A stretch of 64,000 bases of DNA from Isoetes taiwanensis (taxonomy: Eukaryota; Streptophyta; Lycopodiopsida; Isoetales; Isoetaceae). Below, in pieces: positions 55,330 through 64,000 of the stretch (within the stretch, counting starts at the first letter, position 1; each line of letters starts with the position of its first letter). A program made the position numbers and the translations under genes. The notes below the pieces were generated by a model that did not search any database, had not been told where the DNA came from, and was given only the letters and a program-made list of their open reading frames with translations. The stretch lies in NCBI GenBank assembly GCA_021234155.1, contig JAJEKV010000001.1, positions 20,403,243 to 20,467,242 of the forward strand, given 5' to 3'.

Positions 55330-56620
55330 TCAGGCATGTGCGAATCCGAGGGCTGGGAAGGACGCGAAGACACGGTGTAGAAGATCGAAAAGTCAATTTG
55401 GATTTTCAAATCTCTTAGCGGTTGAACAATGTATGGCGGCGCCCGAAGCATCTAGTTCTTGTGGTCGAGGAGAAGGGGCCCGCCATCAGAGTTCTTGTGG
55501 CCGATCGACGGAATTGATGGGTTAAAATCCCATTTGTGGGGGTACATTTGAAAAAGATCGACGGAATCGATGGGCTAAAATCGCCCATTTGTAGTGTGTG
55601 ACTAAAGGAGCTCTTAAACGAGGCTAATTCATCGTAGAATCAAGCTTGTAGAAAGGTCGGAAATCAAATCCACGCATCTAACCCACATGAAGAAACGGAT
55701 GAAAAGGAGCGTAAATCGCCCAAATCCCGCACGTTAACGATGGTTATTTTTTTTCGGCTTTTTGAAGCATTTGGTATCGTAAACGTAAAGAAGTGGGCGT
55801 AAATTGAAGAAAAGGAAGAATTTGGGAAGATCAAGAAGCTACATACATCCGTCGCCGAAAGCTGCCAGCTCAGATAAATAATGGGGAAGAGGGGGTGAAA
55901 AAAAGGCAAGCTTTGTATGCATTAAGAAGGAACTGAAACGGAGCCGAGATTCATAGAGATCAGAGTACACTCTAGAAACAAATTTTGCATCCGCCCCGGT
56001 GGTAAGGAAAAAAATAAGTCCGTGGGCCATAGAATCTGCAAGAGCTTACCGTAGAATGTGGAAAAGAATTTGCATCCATGAAAGCTCTTTTTGGCATATG
56101 AGATGCCATCCCGAACGAGAATGGCGAGGGATCCAAATGGCCCGAGAATATAAATCCGTGAGAAAAGAGCCCGGCGATTCGGTAATGAGATCCGCCTCCT
56201 ACAGGCGATTACTTCTTGATCGACTTCTTGGTGCCATTGTGTCACAAAGGCGAAAAGAATGAGATGAAGGCTGCCGGAGTTGAAGAAAGTGAGAGAAGCG
56301 GAGGATCTTTCGAGAGAAGAGGCTTCTCATCCGCCGGATCTTTTTCATCTGCGGATCTTTTTTTCATCTGCATTCTTTCATCCGCCTCCTTCTTTCGTCC
56401 TCGCTCTACCGGATCCTTTGCTCTGGGCTGGATCGGGTGAGTTTGAAAACTAGTTTGAAAACTAGACCATGGCTTCCGCCTTCAAATAACAAAGGGAAAA
56501 TAAAAATTTTGAGCCCTATGTCATTTTTATCTCGACTCTCCATAGATGTGAAGCTTTTGGTTATGGTCGATTTAGGTGGGAGCTATGCTCACGGAGCTTC
56601 TTCAAAAACAAAGAGTCCAA
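55330..56620. other. Interior of MULE-like element, no gene recognised
   Basis: Weakly coding-like frames on both strands (for example 55999-56262 plus and 56216-56440 plus) without a recognisable family. Degenerate repeats of GATCGACGGAAT and CATCCGCC(T/G)GATC occur. Confidence 0.4.
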
Positions 56621-56628
56621 GTGGTACA

Positions 56629-56985
56629 AAGGAGTTTCGTCTCAAAGGTATGTACCAAATTTTAAAATTCAAGCATGGGCGGGAAAAAGGAGGGTATTAG
56701 AAGATGGGGGGGAAAAAAAAGGCGGGGTATTAGAAAAAAAGGGGGTAAAATAATACGTTGAAAAAGGAAGTGTAAAATAAATGCTAATAATATATAGGAT
56801 TATATTTTGACGTGTCCCCAATTTAGAAAGGAGTTTCGTCTAAAAGGTATGTACCAAATTTTAAATTCAAATTTTAAAAAAAAAGCATTATTAGAAAAAA
56901 AAGGGGGTAAAATAATACGTTGAAAAAGGAAGTGTAAAATAAATGCTAATAATATATACGATTATATTTTGAGGTGTCCCCAATT
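56629..56985. repeat. Tandem duplication of ~155-200 bp
   Basis: Segment 56629-56824 is repeated at 56829-56985. Both share AGGAGTTTCGTCT, GGTATGTACCAAATTTTAAA, AATAATACGTTGAAAAAGGA and AATGCTAATAATATATA. They differ by an internal deletion or insertion. Confidence 0.85.
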
Positions 56986-57489
56986 TCTCTTTTTATGTGT
57001 GTGCTACTATGTTCACACCTTAAACATTATGTTGCCATGGTGCACGTTTTCTAGGCATATATTCTTATTCTAAGGTAAAAATTTAACTTTGCGAAGATCA
57101 TGATATAATTTACACCTTGTTTAACCCATTTTGAAGGTTCAAGACACAAAATGGGGACAAGTACATATTAATAGGTCTAATGCATATTAATAGATTTAAT
57201 GCATAGGTCTAAAGGCTCTCATAGGTTATATTGTGCATTATAGGTGCATATGTTGCTATTTACATGTGCATTAGGCATTACTCTTTACATAGCTAAATAT
57301 GAGCCCAATGGTCCCCTTTTCATATAGCTATATGGTATGGTCCATTAGAAAGGGGGAGGGTCCATTGGATATGTGTCCATTAGATAATACATGGGGAGGG
57401 TCAATTTTTCATGGAAAATACGTAAGAAATTTATGGGGAGGGTATTTTTTCATAGAAAATACATAGGATGTTTGAAGGTTATTCATTTT

Positions 57490-58195
57490 CGACCTTCTCA
57501 GACTCTGAGCTTTGAAATTGCCCTTTTTTTCTCTTCGCTTTTTTCGACTTTGAGTCGAGAAAGGCCCCTCAAACTTGCATTTTTCGCTTTTGTTGCTTTT
57601 TTCGATTTCGCTTGAGTCGAGAAAGGCCTTCGACCCTAAAAACTGCGTTTTACGGCTTTGGCGCCTTTCTCGACTTCGCGATGAGTCGAGAAATTCCCCG
57701 ATCCATAAAACTGCCTTTTTTTAAACCCTGGTACTTGCGTTTCTCGTTTTGAGTTGCCTTTCTTGGTCGAGAAAGACCTTCCGGCCCTAAAACTTGCGTT
57801 TTTTACTTTGGGCGCCTTTCTTCATGAGTCGAGAAAAAGGCCTTCGACCCCCTAAAACTGCGTTTTTGGCTTTGAAGGCGCCTTTTCGTCGCATGAGTTG
57901 AAAGGCCTTAATCCCCTAAAACTTTTTTTTTTAAACTTTGTTGCTTGCCTTTCGCCATTTCGAAAGGAGAAGCCTTAACCCTAAAACCTCGCGTTTCGGT
58001 TTGAGCCGCCTTTCTCGACTCGTGAGTCGAAAGGCCTCTCGATCCCTAAACCGCGCTTTTGCTTTGAGTCGCCTTTCTCGACTCGAAGTCGAGAAAGGCT
58101 TTCTGACCCCCTAAAACTGCGTTTTTTTTTTGCTTTGAGCCGCCTTTCGACTTTCATGAGTCGAGAAAGGCCTTCCGGGACCTATGTTTCTCCCT
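57490..58195. repeat. Degenerate minisatellite with TCGA-centred palindromes
   Basis: About eight to nine units of 70-100 bp contain GCCTTTCTCGACT...GAGTCGAGAAAGGC (a palindrome), CCTAAAACTGCGTTTT and GGCTTTGAG. Units vary in length and have lost parts. Each can form a hairpin around CTCGACTCGAAGTCGAG-like cores. Confidence 0.85.
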
Positions 58196-58300
58196 CATTT
58201 GCCTTTCTCATGCCTATATTTTCCAAAAATGGCCCTAAGAACTGTGTTTTTTTTTTTTGCATGTAGCATCACTTGACTAATTTGATTTTGTCTCTTGCAG

Positions 58301-58451
58301 TCCTTATCTTGACCAGATAGTACATGCTCGGGAGCAATGAAAAGAGCAGTTCATTGAAGAAAGGTGCCGAGAAGAGGGTGGTGACATCAGTTGGACATAC
58401 AAGCACGTGGCCCATAAAGGAACTCCTCATACAAATTTCTATCGTCTGTAA
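58301..58451 (+). pseudogene. Unrecognised terminal exon in the MULE-like element
   Basis: A strong acceptor (TTTTGTCTCTTGCAG, ending 58300) precedes PYLDQIVHAREQ, then, after one in-frame stop, KEQFIEERCREEGGDISWTY and KHVAHKGTPHTNFYRL with a terminal stop at 58449-58451. It reads like the C-terminal exon of a conserved host protein, probably captured. I do not recognise the family. The internal TGA shows it is no longer functional. Confidence 0.45.
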
Positions 58452-58960
58452 GTTGCTCCGTGACTAGGAGAGAGCTCCACGCACCCTTTGCACTAGGTGG
58501 TTCATGTGTGACGAGGGTGTAATTATTGTGCCCATACCACCACTATGGTCTCTTCACCCACTGTAATATATATATTGTAATGAGCCCATTTATAAATATA
58601 AGGTATCTCAAAACTAGTATTTTTGGGTGATTAAATAAACAATTTGCTTAATTTTTGTTGGGATTTGTGATCTATTGTCTACCCACCTAAGAAAATAGAG
58701 CCAAAATGTTCAACTAAGAATCTTTTTCAATTAGAACTTTGGTTTCGAGCTGTAATGAAATTCCTATGTTTGCATTGCATTGCTCTTGTTCTCGACACGC
58801 TATCCAAGAAAACTGGAAGAAAAGCTTGGATGCACACTAATAGACAAAAATTCCAATTATGGCCAGTTTTCGGGTCGGGGTGCTTCTTTTTGTGTAAATT
58901 AACAGGGTTCCCAAAAAAAGTGGGAATGGATTGAGTCCCAATTTAATTAAATACGACTTA

Positions 58961-59030
58961 GATCATAGATCATAGATCATAGATCATAGATCATAGAGCA
59001 AGATCATAGAGCAGATAGATCATAGATCAT
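58961..59030. repeat. AGATCATAG-type simple repeat, right side
   Basis: Continuation of the array at 54240-54363. After it, 59036-59110 repeats sequence found at 54167-54260 (ATTATTTTAGTTCATTA and AGAGGAAGAGCTAGTGAAAT AGAATAAGAGCAGAT), so the flanks themselves are duplicated. Confidence 0.75.
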
Positions 59031-59499
59031 TATTTACTTCATTATTTTAGATCATTAATTAGAACAGATAGAGGAAGAGCTAGTGAAATAGAATAAGAGC
59101 AGATCATATAGCCAAGATCACAGAACAAGATCATCGAGCATGATCTATATATGAAGGTGGTAGGGCAGTTTAGGCAGCTTTATGTAAAATAACTACTTTA
59201 TGTAAATAACAGGAAATGCTAACCTATTTGTGTTCTGTACCCGAGAATTGAGCCTTTGCCTTTGAGCCGAAACCAAAAAATCGAAAAACAAAGTTGATTT
59301 GATTCGAGAAGCCAATAGCAGATGATTTGAGCCTTAAGAAGCCGAGAAAAAGCAATAGCAGCTAATTTGGAAACCGAGAAGTCGAGAAGCTTTAACAGAA
59401 AAAACAAAAAACCACAAAACTTTGTTATTCAAAGACAGAGAGATTGTAGAGAGCCGAAAAGCCAAAAAAGCCAGAGACATTGTATAGAGCCTACAAACC

Positions 59500-59800
59500 T
59501 TTGAGCCAAAAACACCTTTGAGCCGAAAACCCTAAAGCAGATGATTGTAGACGCCGAAAAGCTCGAAAAACCAAGTTTAAAGCAGATAGAAGCCAAAAAG
59601 CAGATAGAAGTCGAGATTGAAGCAGATTGAAGCCCAGATAGAAGCCGAGAAGCAGATAGAAGTCGAGATTGAAGCAGATTGAAGCAGATTGAAGCCTATA
59701 TTGAAGCCGAGAAGCGCCTAGATTGCATGCAGAGATTGAAGCACCGAGATCGCATGCAGAAGCACCTAGAAGCGCCTGGAATGCCTGGAATTGGAAGCAG
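59500..59800. repeat. Degenerate short tandem repeats (GAAGCAGATAGAAGCCGA)
   Basis: Repeats of 16-20 bp such as AGATAGAAGCCGAGAAGC and AGATTGAAGCAGATTGAAGC. The 130-codon frame on the minus strand (59883-59491) is a translation of these repeats. Confidence 0.75.
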
Positions 59801-59959
59801 TAGCGGAAGCGCACGGAATTAGCCTGGAATTCGAAAAGTTCGAAAGTGAGAGAAAGCAGTTCGAAAAAGAATGCTAACTTCAAATAATAACTGCCTTAAA
59901 AATTTCGTACCGCGCAATCATCACTGCCGCGAAAATTTATTACAAAGATTTTTTGTTTT

Positions 59960-60290
59960 AAGGAGCGTGACTTTAAAAGTTTAAAAGTTATAAGTTAATA
60001 GTTAAGTTAGTTGAAAATAGTTTTAAGTTAATAGTTAATAGTTAAGTTATAAGTTATAAGTTAATAGTTTAAAAGTTATAAGTTAGTAGTTAAGTTAGTG
60101 ACCTTAAAACTAACCTTAAAACATAGTTCTAACCTTAAAACTTTTAACCTACAATAACTTTCCAACCTTAAAATTTCTAACCTATAATAACCTATAATAA
60201 ACTTCTTAACCTTAAAACTGCTAACCTATAATTAATAACCTTAAAAGTTGTTACTAAGGTTATTATAGGATAAAAGTTTAGAAGGTTATA
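59960..60290. repeat. AT-rich simple repeats
   Basis: Repeats of AAGTTATAAGTTAATAGTT followed by inverse-type AACCTTAAAACTNCTAACCT repeats, giving partial inverted symmetry across about 60110. No gene. Confidence 0.7.
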
Positions 60291-60468
60291 AGTAGAGGGT
60301 TTTATTTATATATAATGTTGAGGAAAATAGCTTGGGGAATCCCATTATATAAATAGAATGATCAAATACAATAAGACATATATGAGGCTTTCATTTATGA
60401 ACATGTTAGTGAGAGGTTATTTGGATATGCTAACTTACTATATGTTTTATGCATTCTAGGTCAATGGC

Positions 60469-60795
60469 ATGCAAAATGCTAAAAAAGCCCCAATGATGCT
60501 TGACCAAGGCAAGGAAAAATTCCCAAATGATGAAGATGATGCCCAAGGAAAGGAAAAGACTGCAAATGATGTTGATGATGGCAAAGAAAAGGAAAAGACT
60601 CCAAATGATGTTGATGATGGCAAAGGAAAGGAAAAGACCACAAATGATGTTGATGATGGCAAAGGAAAGGAAATTGTACTTTATACTGGATCGATTGGAA
60701 AAACAAAAAGGTCAAGATCCCCGCATGCATGCAACGGTGAGAGGCAAGAGGGAGAAGGGATTATTGTTCTAGCAGATCCTATCAATGTTGAATGA
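60469..60795 (+). pseudogene. N-terminal part of transposase-like gene with 13-residue repeats
   Basis: The frame begins MQNAKKAPMMLDQGKEKFPN and contains tandem 13-residue units (KEKTxNDVDDGKx), encoded by 39-bp repeats at 60553-60669. These are followed by a basic stretch (GKTKRSRSPHACNGE) and a stop after LADPINVE. Acidic, lysine-rich repeats suggest a flexible linker. A stop separates it from the following frame (60825 on), so either an intron lies between or the gene is broken here. Confidence 0.45.
60553..60669 (+). repeat. 39-bp coding tandem repeat, three units
   Basis: Three near-identical units contain AAATGATGTTGATGATGGCA. Each keeps the reading frame. Confidence 0.9.
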
Positions 60796-60824
60796 TGAAA
60801 GATTAGGGGGAGGACAAGTTAGGT

Positions 60825-61116
60825 GTGGCAATCTCAAAATTATATGACAATTGGAAGGAAAAGGGTTCAGGCAAACAAGAATGCCTAGCTTGTGTGAAGC
60901 AACTAGAGGTTCGAACTATTGTTGCATGGCCTAGGGACAGTATTCAACTGGAGGGGAACTACACATTTCCTATAGATGTAGAACCATTGTCAACAATGTT
61001 CACACAGTGTAGCAAGAGGCCACTTCCAACTTTCAAACATTATCCCACCAAAAGATGCAAGTCAGATTATGATTGTTCTCCTAAAGCTATGATGAAGGTT
61101 AGAGGAGGTGAATGTT
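60825..61116 (+). pseudogene. Transposase-like gene, part before the LINE insertion
   Basis: The frame reads MAISKLYDNWKEKGSGKQEC, LACVKQLEVRTIVAWPRDSI, PIDVEPLSTMFTQCSKRPLP and SDYDCSPKAMMKVRGGEC before it meets the LINE A-tail. Resuming at the second copy of the target duplication (63218), the same frame continues (WASCVRMFTIEELVGARATY), showing that the LINE interrupted a continuous frame. No domain is named with certainty for this part. Confidence 0.55.
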
Positions 61117-63217
61117 TTTTTTTTTTTTTTTGTGAAGAACCTGTGTGAATATATTAAAAGAATGGTAATGTTACAAAGCAAGTGAGGAGGAAGGAGAACT
61201 GCCCCAAAGAGACAGTGATACCTCGACACTCCACAACAACTGCAACTCTACTGCTGTACAAACTGACCATCACCATCTACCACACCCAAGAAGTCCCGCC
61301 AAATGGAAAACTTCCGCTCTACTAATCCCGGGAACACCAAAAAGCTTTGAAATAGCTTGTACCGAAGTCGAGGAATCGAGAGGCCGCAGTGGGGAATCCC
61401 CCGAAAAGATCCACAACCGCCGCCTAAATCAACCACACCAACCAAGCCACGCGACAGATGCAAGGCTTTGCCGCATGATGTGCCAAGCACCAGGATATAC
61501 ATGAAGCAAAGAATTGTTGGCTATTCAATCTCACCAAACAGTAGCCCCGACCCAATCCGTGCAACCCGCAAGTGAGGGCATAAAACCGCATAATGCTCCA
61601 CAATCTCAACGATGAAGGCCACAACAAGGGCAAAGAGGGCTCACACCCGCCTAAACCGACTCGCAAGGACATTCACCCCGATACAGCTGGTGCACCACCG
61701 CCACATAAGCACGAACCTTCGGTGGGGAAGTGAGCTCCATGTCCACGCCCAAACCGAAGCCATCGAGAACCCAAGAAGCTGCGAGACCACTTGCCCGGAA
61801 GGGGCGAGTGTCATGAATAGCCAACACCCGGTAACAAGACTGCACAAAACAAGAAGATACAACATCTGGATGAACCTTCCAAACCTGCACCACCACATCA
61901 CCATGAGGGACTATAGGTATGTGTAGCGGAATACTCCCCCGCCACTTGTTCCCGTGATAGCCCGGTCGCTTTGTTCTTCAGTAAAGCGAAGCTCCGAAGA
62001 ACTCCCCACGGCTAGCTAACCATCCCAATACCAATCCTCCAAGGTGAGCTGACAGCTTCGCCTCCAACGCCTCGCGCGGTCCGAGCATGCCACAAGTGGC
62101 AGCCAAGGGCAAGTACGCAGGAGGTAGAGGAACCCACAAGAAAGGAGAAGAGTGGTGATAAACCGAGGCATAATCTAGCTGGAAGAGCACACGACGCGTG
62201 ATCCCAAGCCCCCAACACCCTCGAGGAGAAAAGGGATGCATGTGGGAAAGGCAGGAGACCATACAACAGTGCCGTGGCAACTCTACATGCACAGACGACT
62301 TTCCAAATGCCACACAATGGCGAAGAGATTGCCACAATAGTGCGCATCAGGAGAAGATGCTCCATCCGTAATGCTCCAAATAAACTTAGAGACCAACACC
62401 TTACTATGCAGTGCCAAATCTAGAATGGCCAAGCCCCCATCCTCCGGGGCGGAGACACTTCCACCAAGCCACTTTAACAACCGCCCCCTTCATCATCCGC
62501 CCCACACAAAATTTGAACAATCTTATCCAAAGCCCGTATCTTACCCCGGGAGCTAACATCGCAGATGTTTGTACACATGAGTGCTACAAAATCGACTTGG
62601 CAATAGTGATCCTACCCGCCATGGACAACTTGCTACCCTTCCACCAATTGAGGTGTTTACGCAACCCGCAAAATCTCATCCCACACCCTCCCCATGGAAA
62701 CATCCCCTCCAAAGGGAATACCCAACATTTATTTTAGTACACACATTACTGAAGCACCTTCCAAGGGAATAGAGCCAAACAAGGGGGAGGCGGAGTCATT
62801 TGGGCCCATAATGTGGAGCATTTACCCCAATTCAGAAGAATGCTCGAGGCCAAGGAGAAAGTATCCAAAGAAACCCTTCACATTCCGCAAATTCCTCTCT
62901 TCGCCACCAAGAAGAGAAAAGTGTCATCGGGAATCGTTAATAATCTGCCGACTACCATCCTCGCATCCGGGCCCATCCACCACCCCCCTCCTCCATCGCA
63001 GCCAAAAAACAATCGAGACAAAGCCTCCGCCACAATCGTAAACAAAAATGGTGCCAAAGGGCACCCCTGACGCACCCCTCTACCTAAGGAGAAAAAGGCG
63101 GAGGGTTCACCCTGGCACACCACCGTAGCCCGCGGTCGACCGGCACCCCATGCTTCATGACGGCCTCGAAAGCGTGGACCACAGCCCAACGCTAACATCA
63201 TGGCAGACATGAATGTA
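61117..63217 (-). mobile_element. 5'-truncated plant LINE inserted in the transposase-like gene
   Basis: The T-run at 61115-61131 is the A-tail on the minus strand. A perfect 14-bp direct repeat AGGAGGTGAATGTT flanks the insert (61103-61116 and 63218-63231). The minus strand carries LGRGVRQGCPLAPFLFTIVA EALSRLF (about 63040-63110, RT block B), LPDDTFLFLVAKRG-like sequence (active-site region, decayed), and KWLGGSVSAPEDGGLAILDL (62420-62475, RT C-terminus). It lacks ORF1, the endonuclease and the first part of the RT. It is GC-richer than its host sequence and related to the L1-type LINE at 21.9-27.9 kb. Frames are broken. Confidence 0.93.
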
Positions 63218-64000
63218 AGGAGGTGAATGTTGTTGGGCTTCTTGTGTTAGAATGTTCACAATAGAGGAGTTGGTGGGAGCAAGAGCTACATATCAGGAAC
63301 ATAAGTGTGATAGCAGGAGGAATTTCATGTACACCATATTTGGCTATGCAATTCAGGATGAAAGATCAAAGAAGAAAAGATTCCCATTGAATGGAAAGTG
63401 GATATGTTCAAAAGCATGGATGGCTATACATGGAATTCCAACCTCTTCTTGGCACAACCGGCAAAAGAGACATGAAAATGGTAGTAAAATTGCATTGCAT
63501 GGGAACAACGGCCCGGTAAGGCCTACCTCAAGAACTATAGCCGCAAAGGAAATATTTGAAAGATATGTGGATTTCAATGCGTGAAAAACATGCCACATAA
63601 GAGTAAGAAGGATGAATGTGGTAGAGTTATTGTTGAAAAGAGATTGCCATCCCATTGTACCTTAAGAGCATATTAGAGGAAATAAATGCATTGCTTAGGG
63701 AACTTGGAGTGGCCTCTATATCCCAATTCTCGCTTTTAGTAGGCTATGGAATAAGCATTTCAAGCATGTGACCATAGCAACTTCAAACAACTTTGCCAAG
63801 TGCAATTTATGTGCTAAGTTGAAGGAGACACTAGATAAGACTGCAGGCAACCAAGTCTAAGGGCAAAGATAAGGGAACATATGAAGGACCATATGATCAT
63901 CAACTATCATGTAGATCAACTTATTGGATGTGGAGGACCTTATCCAATGGAACCTAATAACTATCTATGTATTATACATGATAAAATGGACCAACAGTAA
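63218..64000 (+). pseudogene. Transposase-like gene, part after the LINE insertion
   Basis: The frame 63252-63584 reads MFTIEELVGARATYQEHKCD, KKKRFPLNGKWICSKAWMAI, HGIPTSSWHNRQKRHENGSK, IALHGNNGPVRPTSRTIAAK and EIFERYVDFNA. Shorter frames follow with ECGRVIVEKRLPSHCT, NKHFKHVTIATSNNFAKCNL CAKLKETLDK and, at the window edge, IIHDKMDQQ. The CxxC pair and the DxMDQ motif suit a zinc-binding region followed by the first catalytic Asp of an RNase H-like DDE domain. The remainder lies outside the window. It is decayed, with stops and frameshifts after 63584. Confidence 0.5.

Larger units (their letters stand above)
54364..58960. mobile_element. Probable Mutator-like element, 4.6 kb, inserted in a simple repeat
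   Basis: TIRs of about 26 bp (left TAAGTCGTATTTAATTAAAG from 54364; right ends CTTAATTAAATACGACTTA-like at 58960, one mismatch) are followed by weaker similarity. A 9-bp direct repeat GATCATAGA lies immediately outside both ends (54355-54363 and 58961-58969), though the flanking simple repeat makes that weaker evidence. No transposase is seen. The interior carries a purine tract, a duplicated segment, a minisatellite and an exon-like piece (58301-58451), consistent with a non-autonomous, cargo-carrying element. Confidence 0.65.
60469..64000 (+). mobile_element. DDE-type DNA transposon gene, split by a LINE, cut by the window end
   Basis: With the LINE (61117-63217) set aside, plus-strand coding-like sequence runs from 60469 past 64000. 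It includes a repeat-rich acidic N-terminus, ACVKQLEVRTIVAWPRD, then after the LINE FPLNGKWICSKAWMAIHGIP and GSKIALHGNNG, VIVEKRLPSHCTLRA, KHVTIATSNNFAKCNLCAKL (CxxC) and, at the very end, IIHDKMDQQ. The order WxCxxAxxxxHGI, HGN, xxFxxCxxCxxLK and DxMDQ is shared by a family of large DDE transposase-like proteins in plants and animals. The last Asp would be the first catalytic residue. Frameshifts and stops after 63584 show decay. Family name uncertain. Confidence 0.5.

Noticed and set aside
59491-59883. 130-codon leucine/alanine-rich protein (minus)
   Set aside because: It is the translation of short tandem DNA repeats.
1-64000. LTR retrotransposon or other capsid-bearing element
   Set aside because: No gag, protease-integrase or capsid signatures and no paired long direct terminal repeats with TG...CA ends were seen; the reverse transcriptases present are of the LINE type.

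Overview
The window looks like nuclear DNA of a land plant with a large, repeat-rich, gene-poor genome. Plant signs are pentatricopeptide (PPR) gene fragments, a nepenthesin-type aspartic protease relic, exons resembling plant TFIIIA and an ALWAYS EARLY-like gene, consensus GT/AG splice sites, and plant-type LINEs with a DUF4283-like ORF1 and a zf-RVT tail. The unusual mobile-gene families point to a seed-free plant or gymnosperm rather than a compact angiosperm, but the sequence alone does not settle this. I see no complete, clearly functional host gene, no rRNA, no functional tRNA, no CRISPR array and no recognisable LTR or capsid-bearing element.

Layout. 1-6 kb: AT-rich DNA with a Mutator-like element (1723-2667, 9-bp target duplication) and a Helitron end (4802). 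6.0-10.96 kb: a GC-rich, decayed LINE on the minus strand. 11-14 kb: a scrap of a mobile gene tail and duplicated palindrome-bearing segments. 14.3-14.8 kb: two in-phase exons of an ALWAYS EARLY/LIN9-like gene fragment. 16.8-20.3 kb: a repeat-bounded block with a SINE head and an internal duplication. 21.93-27.92 kb: a nearly complete plant L1-type LINE (minus). 28.0-30.2 kb: a second, 5'-truncated copy of the GC-rich LINE. 30.5-34.0 kb: two Helitron 3' ends facing each other, then a block carrying TFIIIA exons. 35.8-41.8 kb: PPR fragments, a palindrome and the aspartic protease pseudogene. 43.0 kb: a further Helitron end. 43.7-54.1 kb: a degraded multi-exon minus-strand gene combining a ParB/DGQHR-like domain with a DNA-methylase-like domain, whose introns and flanks are studded with GC-rich palindromes; a SINE sits inside it. 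54.36-58.96 kb: a probable Mutator-like element with a purine tract and a minisatellite. 60.4-64.0 kb: a DDE-type transposase-like gene split by a LINE insertion with a 14-bp target duplication.

The window reads as layers of insertions. LINEs supply the insertion machinery; the SINE and the truncated LINEs carry target duplications and A-tails typical of LINE-type insertion. DNA transposons and Helitrons bound several blocks that contain pieces of host genes, which suggests gene capture. The best candidate for something undescribed is the ParB-like plus methylase-like gene with its palindrome arrays (44.6-54.1 kb). It recalls bacterial and phage ParB-methylase proteins and their palindromic DNA sites, but here it has spliceosomal introns in a plant genome.
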